The notes under the pieces are model-generated. The model ran no database searches. It saw only the letters and a list, made by a program, of their open reading frames with translations, and was not told the DNA's origin. A DNA stretch of 64,000 bases, from contig OZ005614.1 in NCBI GenBank assembly GCA_963930655.1, forward strand, positions 1,364,001-1,428,000, given 5' to 3'. This DNA is from Myrica gale. Taxonomy: Eukaryota > Streptophyta > Magnoliopsida > Fagales > Myricaceae. Position numbers and translations under genes: made by a program. This document shows, piece after piece, positions 11,534 through 25,300 of the stretch. How positions within the stretch are numbered: position 1 is the stretch's first letter; each line of letters begins with the position of its first letter.

Positions 11534-14500
11534 TCACATGCGCCGTGGGTTACGAACACTAAGCAGCCTCACATCATCGACAACAGGTCCACACAGAGAT
11601 GAAAAGTCATCGCTTCGCATGGTGTAAAACGTGCTAAGGAACATGACACGAGTTCGTGGAGAAGTCGCCACAAACTTGAGCGCAGCACGCTTATATCCAC
11701 CTTTGCCCTTGGACTCGTAAGGCACTTTTACTGTGTCCTTGCCGGCGAATGCCTCGACGATCATCGACCCTTCACAAGAGTTGCTGGCGTCTCCCACGGC
11801 AAAAGAGAGAACGTACAACTTTCCAGGGATGGTCCTTACTACCTGTGCAATGACACTTTCTTTTCCAGCAACGAGTTCCACAGCTCGTTTGCCCTGGGGC
11901 ACGGAGAAATGGTCCGAGTCTATGTACTTCACGGCTTTCAGGGATTCCACCATCCAACCGGGTAGTGGAGAGTGGTCGTCCTCGATGTTAGGTGGGATGA
12001 GGACGCCCCAAGACGCATTGGGGAACACATACGGTCCTTCTTCGAAATCCCCATTCTTCAATATGTTATCTGTAGAGTGTCATTAATATTGTGAGATAAA
12101 GCATGTATCCAAAAGGTATCTTCAGAGAGGTAATAATTCTATGGCACAACGCAAAGGCTGCAAAATTGTAAATAGCTCTGAGGCAAGTACTGCTACCTAC
12201 ATCCAAGGAGGTAAAAGTGAACGAAAGAAAATAAGTGGTCCAATAGCTGCTTTAGGAGCTGAGCATATTGCTCCAGAACAGAGGCTTATGATGCATGCAA
12301 AATTAAATAGGGAAGTACTGTCTGTTTAGAAAAGTCAGGTACCCATGTGAATGTACCTGCCCAACAGGATCCTTACCGCATATTTCCTATGCGTGTGCAT
12401 GCAGGAAAAAAAAATGATAAGAGGAACTTACTGTGGGTTGCTCTTGGAGGATATAAAGCTCGTATCGCAACCGAATCAATAAGCGGGCCACATGCCGGAT
12501 CCTCCTCTACTCCCGGATTATGAATCACAATCTCCGCAACATCACGTTCGGCTTGGAAAGCCCAGGCATACGAGTCCCACCCATTACTGCTATACAAAGT
12601 TTGCATCGGCAGCACGCCCGAATCTGGTGCGACAGACACGTTCAGCCGCTCGTCTTGGGCGCAAGTGCGTGCTGCACTGAACGTAAGGGAATAGTACATC
12701 CCCTTAGTCACTTTGATGATTTGCTTGATTGATGCCTCGTTCCCAAGCCTTACTGCATAGGCTCCCTCTGGCACAACCAGCATCATGTCCCCCTGCTTTT
12801 GGCCCGATTTTATATACTCCACAAAGCCTGAAAGTTTCCACTTCGGTATGGCATAGCGCCCAATCACTACAGTGCCCTTCATCTCAGAGGGCTTTGGGCC
12901 AAACTCGAAGTTGCCATTGGGTAGTACTCCTGGCGTTTAATGGAAATAAAATTTGAATTCATCCCAAGGAACAAAATTTGAAATGCAGCGTGAAAGGGAC
13001 GAGGGCACAGCCTAGTAGCCTACAGTGATTTCGTGTTCAAATAAATGCCGGGAATTCAGGGATATGTTCGTTTCCCTGTACTTTTTCACATCTCTCTAAT
13101 ATTTTTTTATTAAACAATTACATTAAATCATCTCTCTCTACTTTACACAAACACCAATAAAACACTATTCAACATAAAAATTCACAAATTCTCTAAAATT
13201 TTACACTTTTACTCAAAAGTAAACATAACCGTTAGCTTACAGTCAGTCGTCTTCAACATGCGATGCAATGCCATAAATCACTGTTTTTGGTACTCAACAG
13301 TGATTAAAATATTCACCAGAAATCTCTGACCGAATCTTCGGCTTAAATATAAATTTAAGCAATAATGACAGAATATGGAATTTTTTTGGTCCGATATATA
13401 AATTCGATTATATTTATGAGTTTGGAAATTTTTGATATTGAAATTTGTAAAATATTCTAAAGTAAAAAAAATTTAGACGTGAATAAGTGAAGAAAGAAAA
13501 GAGTTTTAATAAATATTATAATAAAAAAATGTGTAATAATTTTTTTAATATTAACTTCAAATAAAATTATTTGAGGCATGTTCTAATACTATTTTTTTTA
13601 CAATTCAAACTTCACAAAACATGTATTTTAATACAATTTTTTTTATATACAACAATCTATTTTAACAACTTTTAAACATATTTTCATACAATTTTAAAAT
13701 CACTCAAAATTTTTTAAAACGTTCAATATACTACAAATATTCTAAAAACAAACCTGCTCAAAGTATTTAAACATGTACTAAATCTTCTGAGGACAAATTA
13801 AAAATAATTCACCGTACTTGGAAAAAATTAAAATAAAAACAATTCACCGTCACGTGCAGTTTCTGACAACCTACAACACAGGTAAGCAGTGGCTCCACCG
13901 AAGCTTTTTAATCACAAGTTTCCAAACTCAGTCCCCATACACCAGGCGGGCTACTGACAAAACGAAAAGTGGGCTACTGACGAATCCTCATTAAAGGATT
14001 GCTATCTTATATCTCAGAAGTTTCAAAACGAAGCATATGCTGTCAACTCAAACCAATTAGCAACAGAAAAAAAAGTTGCAGATTATTGGAGCCGAAAGTG
14101 ACGTGCCAAAGGCTAGACCCTGTAAAACTCCAGGAACCCCTGAACCTCCCCAGTAGTCACTCTAAGCCGAAAAAACATAAGAAGAAGAAGAAGATGGGGG
14201 CGTTTTCATTCCTCTTTTTCTTTTCTCTTTCTTTTGTTTTTTCCTGATACAAGAAGATTGGACACTTTTCAATTCTGCCTGAATGCCTTTGCAGCTTACT
14301 TGAAACCTCACTTTCAGCTCCCCCCCCCAGGTAGATGACCGTGAGGAGTAGCTTTTTGGTCATTACCTACCATGATAAAATGTTGAAACTCAAAACTACC
14401 AACTCTTATGCGCTCGATCTGATACTTGGGAACTATACAAAGGATGGCACTGACTAACCCTATCCTAGATTTGGTTCCCCAACTGAGAAGAACTAAGAAA

Positions 14501-14717
14501 ACATCTAACAAAGCTCAACCATTATCAGCTGCTTTGAAATTCAAGACAGCCAGCCCAAAACGTAACTGGTTCTTAAGCCAGGTTCTTTTGAATAAATACG
14601 AGTAAGTGCATATCTCTATCATATGTATGCCTAATTAAACGACTCACCGTCGGTGAAGGACAAGGAGACGTGGTAGGTGGCGCACAATAGCACCGACAAA
14701 AGGGCGATTCCTCGCAT
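11534..14717 (-). CDS. DUF642 cell-wall protein (BIIDXI/DGR2-like), intact
   Basis: Three exons: 14648-14717 (MRGIALLSVLLCATYHVSLS, then FTDG; a secretion signal), 12432-12929 and 11534-12069. The sum is 1104 nt, giving 367 aa with clean GT-AG junctions (GAC-G/GA and CAC-A/AT). The mature protein has the two galactose-binding-like DUF642 domains: VLPNGNFEFGPKPSEMKGT opens domain 1, and ILKNGDFEEGPYVFPNASW opens domain 2. The paired cysteines near DPACGPLIDSVAI and SSLCGPVVDDVRLL are present. DUF642 proteins are secreted plant wall proteins reported to interact with pectin methylesterases and cellulose. The exact orthologue cannot be named by eye. The long first intron (12930-14647) is AT-rich. 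Confidence 0.95.
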
Positions 14718-17700
14718 AGTCAAGTTCTGCGCAATTTTTGGAGCGTGAGAGAGAGAGAAAGGGAGAAGGAGATGGAGATGGAGATGGAGATGGTGAAAAA
14801 CTTATGGAACAATATCGGGTGAGCAAATGGCTTATATGCATGACGGGCTAGGGATAAGCCCTTGGATTACGAGGAAATACCGGACTTTGCCATCAGTGGA
14901 GTCCTCGTCTTCACGTGGGTTTCCCAGCGAAAATTTTGCCTTGTCTGTTTACGGTAACATGACGAAGATCGGGACGTCTTCTCATAGGGAGCTTCGCGGA
15001 CAAAAGCTGTTCAATGTCACGTGGTTTTCCTTCCCCATTGCTGTAGTAGAGCATGCAACAAGGCCTCGACACCGCTTTTTCGATTTGATAACTTTTCCAT
15101 ATTTGTAGTTGGTGGTCATTAAGTTCGTAACAAAATCGTCCTTTTAAGATTTTAGTTTCGAGATTTTAAGGATATATTTGTTTAAGTTATCAAAAAATTT
15201 TCAAAAACTTCTCCACTCATTTTTTTTATCAAATTTAATACATTTTCACCAATTTCAATAATTTTTTCATCAATTTCAATATCTTTTCACCAATTCCAAT
15301 AACTTTTTACAAATTTCAACAACTTTTCACCAATTCCAAGAGAATCTACACTGCTTCTAAAAAAACAAAAAAACAAAAATTATTTTGAGAGCTAAATCAA
15401 ACATAACCTAAGATATCGTAAATTAATGCATTTCCTAATGTTCTTACCTAAAATAAAATGTTTTTATTTACTCTGTCCGTGAATAAATTAATCACAATTT
15501 TTTTTTTAAAAAAAAGACCAATCATGGAAGCAGTTACCATTATGTTCCGATTTGTTTAGATGTCGGGATCCCCGGATCTGCAGTTTCGATTATTGGAGAT
15601 AGTAATTGACATTTTGGGGTATCAGAATCTTATACATTAATCATGTGTCAAATAATTTATGCCTTTTTTTTTATAAAATAATCATATGTAAAAGATTTCT
15701 AAGCAAAGGGCAAAGTTGGTAGAAGTTTTGGTCACCATTATCCATTTTCTTTTTCTGGACCTGTAATGCTCCAAAAGATTTACCATCATACAAATTTTTT
15801 TTTTTTGTTTTTCCAAATATAAAACAATGTACATGTTCTACAAGGTGAAAAAAGAAAAAAGAAACCTACAAATTCACCCCGAAGGCAGTGATCTACAAAG
15901 AGAGAAAGAAAAACGTAATAACATATCAGGGTGTGTGTGGGCCAGTGAGTCAGGACGGGGGGTTGAAACTTGAGACGACCCAGGAGAGGGGACAAGAAAA
16001 TCCGAGATGACATAATCCCAGCAAGCACACCATGGTCGTGGCGCGCATCTGGGCTTGCTCATAGAAGAGTCATGGGGGCCTCCCCGCCTCTCCGGTTTGG
16101 AAAAAAAACACTGAATGAAGCGGGCCGTCTTTTGATCTCTCACCCTTATCCTCGTCGATGACTCGATCAGCTCCATGTGGACGACCGAGCTTCGGCCGAA
16201 TATCTAGGGACCTGCGTCGTATCCTCTCTTTGTATTTCTCTCGTCTCTGAGTTTCACATAACTGCTTTCTTGTCCTCTTCCGATTTTCCTTTTTCACTTA
16301 TTTATTTATTTATTCATATTTTTGCGTTTTTGGTTTATATTCTGTCGGCTGGATGAACAAGATAAGAATTTTTTTTGCTAATTTGTTGTCTTGTTACGAA
16401 AGTAATTTTACAGTATGTATTGACAAAAGATGTTAAAGGCCGAGGGACATGGGTCCTCCGACTAATGGGCCCCAGTGTTGAGAAATGGGCTTGAAGATAA
16501 GAGGATTTGTAACTTATCCACCCAATTCGTCCTGATGGTTAAAGTCTGAAGAGATTAAGCAAGGAGGTTTTTCTGAAGCCCTTTAAAAAGAAAAAGACGA
16601 GAAGGGCTGACATATCTATAAATTGTTTGGGTGGGGGATTTCCTGATCTTTTCCTTTTGGCCTTTTTGTAGTTCTATGATTATGAGAATTGCGACACGTA
16701 AAGAGAGCTCTGGATTCGACACAAAAAAAGGAAGATCATAAGATCCATTTCTTAGGTTCATGCATGTGGCGAATGAACGCCCAAAACCTTTCCTAATCCT
16801 GACTATAAAGTGGCGTCGGCGTGGACTTTATACAGGTTGACGCCTTGAGTTTTGTTGACGCAATTTCTTCATTTCCCAGGCTTTGATGGAAAGGGGCAAA
16901 CCAGTCGACGTGCTTGCATTGGACAAATACAGCGAGTCGGCGACCGATCTATCCACTCGATCGCCATAATTAAATGGAGTTCTCTCGGGGTAACAAAGGA
17001 CATCACCACATATGAGAAGAGGAAAGTTCAAGAACTAGAAGAAAAGAAAAAGAGAAGGTAATTTACAAAGATCACTGAGGGGAGATCGATACTTGCCAGT
17101 GATCCTCGTTTAATGCCACAAAAAGCTACTCTACATCGGATTGCAGATTGAGATGCTTCTTTTTCCGTACATCAGGAGAGATGGGGCCCGGCCGGGGGGC
17201 CTCTTGAAATGACACACCCAAGGAGACAACGAGGAGGATGGCTTATAATTGTTACAGCGCTCCTCCATTAAAACCAGGGGGTCTGATATCACATGGAATG
17301 TCAAAAGCGTACGTAGCTAAAGTTCCATGACTGAATCGCTTCAAGGTTGGTAGCGTACAGCCAAAGACATTGGCAGATGCACACATTTATGAAAAACACC
17401 GCGTTGCATGATTGGGAAGAAGCTTGTGGACGTGAATTTTAGTTCGGTGAATAAGAACCCACGAATAATTGCACCCGACTGTGGAAGGCTTGTGTACTGG
17501 CTGCAGCATTATTTGGGCTGACAAGTTTTGATAAAATGGGGCCTGTCTGATAGCAACTCTAAAATCCAAAGTAATTAACCAAATTGGTTCAAGTTTACCA
17601 TCAAACTTCGTCGATTTCTCCACCTTATTTACGGGATTTTCGACCTCAACCAGTCTGCTACTCCATTACGAGAGAGGAGATGGATGGCAACTGGAGCTCA

Positions 17701-18611
17701 AATAAACAAGCTCAATGACTAAAAGTTCACCAGACGAGAGAGATAAGGATAAACGTACATTCAACCTCATCAACATTATTACAGTTTAAAGAGAAGGTAT
17801 CATATACCATTTAAGTGTCTGGTTGTTCCTTATCGTCCTTTCCACGCAATACGCGAAGCAATGGACTTTGTGGAACGATCTTCAGGTCTAAGTTACAAAT
17901 CGAAAGTCCAATTTCTCGAACTGGTGACGTGTTAGGTCAGGTACAGTCATTCTTTCTAGACCATGCGTTTTCTATCTTCCGTAAAAAAGAATACAGGCCC
18001 AGTCCAAATCTGACAGAATTGGGATCTCCACATGCACATGGGCTTTACTCCGCCACAACCCTTTCGCATATACAATCACGATAATCCGTATGGAGCCCAT
18101 TAATAGACTAGAAAAGCAAGTAGCACCCCCGATGTGTAAAAGGAAATTATTGACGTAGAGTGCAAAGAAGCAGAAGATCAAATGCGAAAATCTTTGATGA
18201 GCACGACAGGGTTAGGAGAAGAATCAAAGGTAAAACAACAAACCATTTTGTTTCTTTTGTCAACTAGAGACAATAAACACCTGAGGTCCTAAAGTAGAAC
18301 CTCTATTTCCAGAATCAACATTCTTATATAACTTGAAGGCACCGAGTTTACAGTTGGAACGAGTTCACTGAAATCAACAATATTAAAGACAAGCTAAAAT
18401 TAATGTTTTGACTTCATTATTTGAGATGAGAGGTCTAACAGTGCATGAGAACCAACAAGGGATACCATTCAAGCAATCAAACTTTGGAAATCAAAGTCGG
18501 AAACAGAGACATAATTCGTCTCCCCTTCTACTGTGAAAACAATTTATCACAAGTAATAACATGATGTCATTCAGATTTCCAGTCCAACTAAAGCATAAGA
18601 GATAAGATGGC
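14718..18611. other. Long intergenic region with simple repeats
   Basis: No gene is supported. A (GAGATG)n run at about 14768-14794 lies in the presumed DUF642 5'UTR. Five imperfect copies of a 20-21-bp unit (ttttcaccaatttcaataac type) occupy 15243-15340. A (TTTA)n run lies at about 16298-16313. The moderately GC-rich stretch 15900-17000 has only short overlapping frames on both strands with no domain I can recognise. Positions near 18600 are the 3'UTR of QCR7. Confidence 0.5.
15243..15340. repeat. Minisatellite, five ~20-bp units
   Basis: Five tandem imperfect copies of a unit like ttttcaccaatttcaataac, each 20-21 bp, differ by scattered substitutions. The repeat is AT-rich and non-coding. 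Similar isolated wording (ttttcaccaacatttt) occurs near 49743, so this may be a dispersed low-complexity type. Confidence 0.7.
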
Positions 18612-20568
18612 TTATGGAATGGTACGCTGATAGAGAGGCAAAGCTCCCAAAGCCTCACGTTCGGCATTCTCCCTCTTCACCTGCAAAACACAAGCATGAC
18701 AATGTATGACATACTTGGACCATAATTCTTTCTGAAATTTTTTATGTCATTGTCAAATATCTTAATAGGAAACTTTCTGATAGATTATGCAACAACATTT
18801 TAGTGCCTTGCTAATGTTGTAAGAAACTTCTGACAAGAAGTGTTTACCTTAGTAACCCTATTCATATCGAGAAATTTCTGAGCACAAAATTTTAGTTCAT
18901 GCTGACTAGTGTAACATAAAAGGTGACAAGGGTTATAAAGGCCCTGCACAAAAAGGATTTGGAGATACATTTTGCCCCCTTGTGCGAGTGTTCAAACAAG
19001 TTGCTTTCCCACTGTGCTCAGCAATTGAATGAAATCTTATTGCCACAATATGCGTGTTATTATGGATTGGTGCTCTCTTCTTTATCGGCATCTTTGAGAA
19101 CAAATTATAATTCTTTTTCCCCCAAGCTTTTGAACACAAACTTGTAAGCATGCACCACACCCTCATATTCGGTTTATACAAATCCCAAATCTAAAGAAAC
19201 AATACTTGGGAGGATGCATTTTCATGTGTAAGCAACACAGCAAGAATCGTGCAATAGGGTTGTTATGAATTGTGTAAGATGGTGACATTGATCAGGAAGA
19301 CATGTAAAATCTCATAAATTTATTTTATTCACCGAAAACCACTTACAAGGGCCAGCATCTCTTGAAGGTAGCTCCGGAATGGTGTTTGCATTGACTGCCA
19401 AAGAGTAAAAAGAATTATCAGAGCCATATGGGAATTAGATAATAGTTAAAAAAAATGTTGCAAACAGATCCATGTCCGAAGAGCTCATGAGATGGTTCCT
19501 GATATTAACCGTTTATGAATTTCACCAGCAACAAAAATGAAGAGTATTGGTATTACAATCATACTTGTCTATCCTAATTTAGTATCCAACACCAAGATGG
19601 GTTTTTGAATAATATAGCTTGACATTACCTATCAATATCTGTGCTGCAACTATCAATCCTTATCAGCCAACAACAAATGAACACCAATGGCAACAGATGA
19701 CAGAATGACATACCCTTTAAATTCAGCACTAAAGGATAATTCCCTTGTAAATCCTAAAACATCACAAGGAAGTCAATAAAAAGATGCTCCCATATAAGGA
19801 ACTTCATTCCTTAGTAAAGTCATGAACACAACAATTCTGATTTTATTCAGAAGTCGCAGTAACAGAAAACATCTTATCCAACACTGATTAGCATGGTGTA
19901 CAATACGGATGTAACCTCCTCAAGCTCCCAACCTGCGAAACTACTTTTGTTCCTTTTCATTTTTCTCGAATAAATCAAATTTCTAATACCAAAAAGCTTG
20001 TATTGAGAGTCTCTAACATGAACTAAATTTCTAACAGTAGATCCAAGCGGCTTTAAAAAGATAACACCGACAAATCGATGAGCTGAGCGAGATTTAAATC
20101 TCATCTTCTATTTCATTTTCCCGAATGTTCTTTGGCAAACAAGGAGAAAAAAGTAACAAATAGCAATAACAACAATAAATAGGAAGACGATAACAGAGCG
20201 AGAAAAGAAGGGCGAAATAAACCTGAAGGTCCTCGGGGAGGTACTTGTGTTTCATGGAAAGGTCCATCGCGCGCTTGAGACGCTGATTGCGAGCGTCAAC
20301 GATCTCCCTGGGCAGCCGATTCAGGGCCTCCTTGATATCCAGATCATAGTACGGGTCATAAAGATCGTCGTATCGAAGCCCTAATCTCGGGTGAAATTAC
20401 AGCAAAATCAACACACAGCATATACGAGAAATATACAAATCAAGAAACACTAGGGTTTCGGAGAAGAGGCGGACCGTATTTGCGGAGGCGATGGGTGAGG
20501 GATTTCATGTGCTGAGCTGCGAACCAGTTCTTCTTGGGGTCGAGAAATGTCTGCAAAAACGACGCCAT
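18612..20568 (-). CDS. QCR7: Cytochrome b-c1 complex subunit 7 (QCR7, 14 kDa), intact
   Basis: Four exons: 20475-20568, 20223-20380, 19347-19394 and 18612-18680. The sum is 369 nt, giving 122 aa, the usual plant length. The protein starts MASFLQTFLDPKKNWFAAQH, contains LRYDDLYDPYYDLDIKEALN and RLPREIVDARNQRLKRAMDL, and ends PLYQRTIP. QCR7 is a matrix-side subunit of mitochondrial complex III bound near cytochrome b and needed for assembly. There is no cleavable presequence, as is normal for this subunit. All splice junctions are GT-AG and keep frame. Nothing is unusual apart from large introns for so small a gene. Confidence 0.97.
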
Positions 20569-22322
20569 TTTTTGGCTTCCCCTCTCCGTCTCCTCTGGAG
20601 AATATGACGTCTTTCCCCTGCCTTCTGCTTTTCTTCTGGCAGAATCGTGCGCTCAGGAGCCAGATATTCCGAGAAGAAATAAAAAGACTGGATTGGGCTG
20701 TGTGCACTTCGTCGACAAATTAGGGCCGTGATTGTCTTATCTGAACGCCTGAAAGGCCCAGAAATGAATAGGTTCCCAAGGCTGTGTGGCCCCATCAAAG
20801 ATTGCGGATCTAGAGTTACGTTTGGAGATAACTGGATTCAATGACACACAACGGCTAAATTCATATGCATTCATCGGGGGGAAATCAATCCCGTGTACTT
20901 TTTTTATTTGCTCTAAAGAAGTAGGAACGTCATGAACATGATACAACTCTACAACGAGGACGTAAATTGAATTCCGCAGATATCGAGGATCTGGAAAGTT
21001 GTTACGAGTCGAATTGTTAGCCAATTATTATAAAATAATAATTTTGATTAGTGGAAGGAGTTAACTGACATTTCAGTTTTTTTGTATTTCTGTAATGCTC
21101 TCTTGTAGACTTTATAGCTTGCCCACAGAAAAAAAATGGTAATAATAATCGACCAAGTAAGGGAATAAATCAAGAAGAAGAAAGAAGGAAAAAAAAGAGA
21201 GAGGAGAGAGTAAGGGAATAAATCGGAATTCGAAATTATTTTTCAGGTATTTAATTATTTGAATATTTGAAGGTCTGTTATGATTTGTTTTGACAATTAG
21301 GAAAAGTATGAAAATCTAAGCACAGATATATTTGATTCAATTAGACATGCACGTCTTTTTGTGGAACAGTAATCCCAACTGCTAACACGGAACGGACGCA
21401 AACGACGGTCAGAAAGAGGAGGAGCTTTTTGAGGGATAGAGAAATAAAACAGAGAGAACCATAGCCATTTGAAAGTAGAGAGTCTGAGCTTTGGGTGCTG
21501 GCTCTGGTGCAACAAGTAATGGCTACTAAGAGGAGGCAGAGAGACACAGAGAATGCTAGATTTAGGAAGGGAGAGGTGGAGAAGGAGTGATGTTTGTATA
21601 ATGCATTAATGTCGACGTTGAAGCAAAGGAAGAAGTTCGAAGGGGTGTTGGGGAGTTGCATCTGTGGACAAACAGGAGGAGCAGAGGACCAGCTGCTTCC
21701 GAGGCACGACGGCAGCCAGCGACGGAATCAAGATTAAAATTCATGGGTGTCGAATTTTAAAGTCGAAATGATAAAAAAAATCTTTCATAATGCAAAATAT
21801 TGTCTTAGAGTTACAATATCGAAAATTAAGGACTAATACTATGTATTATATATTGGTGCTAGCCTGTGAGGGTAGTGACACGAAGGTGATGGAAATATTT
21901 AGTAAAGGTGGAGTCTTGGAGAGCTTCAAGAGTCATCTTCGCGGCTCTCTTCATGTTTTTGATCATGTCCTGGTGCAACTTAAGTGGCTGGTGGATGGGC
22001 TGTCTGCATGAGGGGCCTGCTGTCATTGGGCTAGTTATATTGGGCTGGATTATGGTACTTTCTGTTTTATTTGTTTTTCGTGTAAGGGCTCAGCCCATGC
22101 GGAATTTAGTGGGAGAAAGCACCTGTAGGAGGTATCCAGAATCACTATTCGAATAGAGCTCAATACAGTTTCCTTCACAATTTCTCATCTACCAAATACC
22201 CCGTTCCCATTATACCCTCAGTTATATTCGGTTACATAAACCCCACCTCGCCTTTTAGGGTTTAGATTAACCGTTAGTCTGCTCCGCGAAAGCCATCGGT
22301 GTTTTGGTTTGTGTTGGATTCA
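20569..22322. other. QCR7/bystin divergent intergenic region
   Basis: The two flanking genes are divergently transcribed, so this holds both promoters. A 37-base purine-rich block (21172-21208) sits between two exact 16-bp repeats of agtaagggaataaatc (21156-21171 and 21209-21224). Minus-strand frames between 21300 and 21740 look coding-like only in length and show no domain. Confidence 0.5.
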
Positions 22323-25300
22323 ATGGGTAAGAAGAGGAACCGGCATCAGAATCCGCAGCCTTTTCTCGCTGGCGGCGACGATGCATTCGTGGACTCGAAG
22401 AAGCGATCGAAAGCTCCTAAAGAGCACCAGACCGAAGAGAAGCTGATATCGTCTGGCATGAGCTCTAAGATCCTGAAAGAAGCCTTGGCTCAACAGAGAG
22501 AGATTCAGGACGAGGCGGAGCGACCGAACGCTAACGACAATCGCAGCTCATTTGTTTTTGCTGAAGGATTGACCCAGGGGGAAGAGGCAGAGGAGGATGA
22601 CGTCGATGACTTCGATGGTTTCTCTGAAACTCAGAGCCTATTTGGCGCTTATGATGTGAGTTTCATACTGGATGTTTATTGAGAATCTCTGGGGAAAATT
22701 TGGAGGTTTTTGTTGCGAGTTTTAAGGTCTTGTTATTTCAGAATAAAAAAACAATCTAGTTTTGTAGTTAACCAGGATTCAAGCTTGTATTTTCTTCACC
22801 GTTTTGCAATTATTCTGCATTTGCTTCACAATTTGCAAGTAGTCGCTAGAATTTGTTTTTTGATTTTTTCATTGGAGCCCCAGAAGAGGATAAAGCCGCC
22901 AAGCTTTGTCGGTGATTTCAGTTTGGTGTGGTTGTTAATAAGTTTTCAAACTCAAAAGACTTCTGGATTTCCTTTAAAATTTCTTTTGGGGCTTTGATTT
23001 TTGTCACGATATTGGGCAATTTCCAGGGCAAACATGAATATTTTGTAGGGCATCATAAGTCTTCATACTCTCGTGGTTAGTGATACCACTAAAGACCAAT
23101 TTTTCCAACCACCCTCATGTAACCTTTTATTAAGAGTTTTCAATTTGATGATAAAAGAAAACACCTTTTTACCGATTGGTTCTGGATATAGTGGGTTGAT
23201 TTCATCTCCTTTGGCTTAATTGGTGTGTTTCAAATTGTAGGAGGAGATTGATGAAGAGGATGAGAGAGTTCTGGACGCATTCTTAAGAAAGGATGCCGGT
23301 CCCCAACGCACTCTTGCCGACCTCATTGTTGAAAAGATTAAACAAAAAGATGCAAATGCTGCTTCAGGTTTAGATCTGTGTTTGTGTGTGTGTGTGTATT
23401 TGTGTTTTCTTTCATCTGAAGTGATTTATGCGAGTCCTGGAAATGGTGTTACTTTAAAGTTCGTTACTTATCATTGTTATTCTTTTTATTTACTCTATTT
23501 ACTTGATTGCAGAAATTCGACCTTTGCCTAAATTGGATAATTCCATCATAGAATTATACAAGGGGTATGTAAGCTATGTTTTTCTTGTGTAATGTCACAT
23601 AATATCTTTTCATAATATGGATTATAAACACATGTTCATTCCTGTAGGTTCCCCTTTTGAAATTTTTGAGAAAATATGTCATAAGGCTTATCCTAAGTAA
23701 GAAATTTATTGACCATGAGTGGCTAAATACTATGCAGAGTTGGCAAGCTACTTAGGAGCTATACAGCAGGCAAAATACCCAAAGCATTCAAACACATCCC
23801 TTCAATGCAACTTTGGGAGGATGTCCTTTATTTGACTGAGCCTGAAAACTGGTCACCAAATGCCCTCTATCAGGCCACGAGAATCTTTGCTTCCAATTTG
23901 GGCGCGAAGAAGGCTGAGCGCTTTTACAGACTAGTGTTGCTCCCACGAGTGAGAGAAGATATTAGGAAGAATAAGCGGCTTCATTTTGCTTTGTATCAAG
24001 CTTTGAAGAAGTCACTCTACAAACCTGCTGCATTTTTCAAAGGAATACTCTTTCCTCTATGTGAGGTATACGATCCTCAACATATCATAGAGAAATTATG
24101 CTGTTCTCTTAACTTCACTATCAAAAATTTGTTATATTAGCTGACATACTATTTTCACGATTTACGGTTGAACTCTTCAACTCTCTGGTATTCGAACTGC
24201 CAGTGCTTGTGTTGTTTCTTTATCCATGGATCCTTTACTAACACGCAGTTCTTTAGTTCTTTTGGTGATGCCTCTTCTCCACGCTATCACGTGATGTCAG
24301 GCTTTTCTGGCCCATAACATACATTGCCTACGAATTTCGGACTAATTTTAGTTTCTTCATGTGCAGTCAAGGACATGCAATCTCAGGGAAGCTGTCATTA
24401 TTGGGAGCATTATGCAGAAGGTTTCTATTCCTCCTCTTCATTCAAGGTATGTCTTGCGGCGATCTGTGGAAACCAGGATTAGTCAATAGATGATAGTGTG
24501 TACTGTGTAGGGTGCACTTCTTCTATTTTCTACCTTGGGAAAGAGTTGGAGAGGTTGGCCTGAAATTTAAGATTCAGGATAAGTTTTACTTTGTTACTTG
24601 CAAGAGATGAACAAACATTGTCATTCCCCAACTGATCAAAATATGCTTTTGTCTTTGTTTTTTTATTTTTGGACCAACCATGCACTTCCGGGCTTCTTTT
24701 CATAGTGTGTTTTCTTTGTTTCAAGTTTTCCTCCCCGCCCCAAAGTTCTTAGTGATAGAAACAGAGGCATATTCTGGGTACTTCTATTACTAAGCCTATA
24801 GAAAAGAGTTTGCCTGTTGGGCGGAGCTGTGATTGAGCATGGATAGACTAGCCTCGTACTCAGCCAAGAATGGAAAGGTTGTGGATAGTTGAGTTATGAA
24901 GTTTCTTGCAAAACGCTTCTTGAAATCTTGGGCTTTTCTGTTGTATAGTTATTTTCTTTGAGAATGCCTTCTCAGTACATGATAACGTCATCTTACTCAA
25001 TTTAATTTTTGTTTTGTTTTATTCTGGAGATGAGAACCATTGCTCTTTTAACTTATAAAAAATCCATTTGTCAGTTGATGGGTATTTTTCTGAAGTTCTA
25101 AATCACCGTGTTTTTTTTTATAAGTGCTAAATCACTGTGTTGTTTTTCAAACACCATACACAAGTTTTTGCAGGAAATATTGCCTTGTTAGTTTTTTAGT
25201 ACACATTTTTTACTATCAAGGGCTAAAAATCTATGGCAAGCATTTCTGTTGCTCAACTGTCACGCGGACCTTGTTTGGGGTGTACTTAACTTTGCGTATA

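Noticed and set aside
14644..14841. 65-codon frame ending in a Ser-Pro repeat
   Set aside because: It is the wrong frame over the DUF642 first exon; the Ser-Pro part is the GAGATG microsatellite read through.
15243..15340. CRISPR-like array
   Set aside because: Units are imperfect, AT-rich and lack unique spacers; this is a plant nuclear minisatellite.
20737..21024. 95-codon minus-strand frame
   Set aside because: No family signature; lies in the QCR7 promoter region.
21297..21744. Possible small secreted peptide gene on the minus strand
   Set aside because: Several frames compete, none has a recognised peptide motif, and codon content looks random.
22710..22997. 95-codon frame downstream of bystin exon 1
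   Set aside because: It is intron sequence; the true exon 2 is at 23241 and joins in frame.
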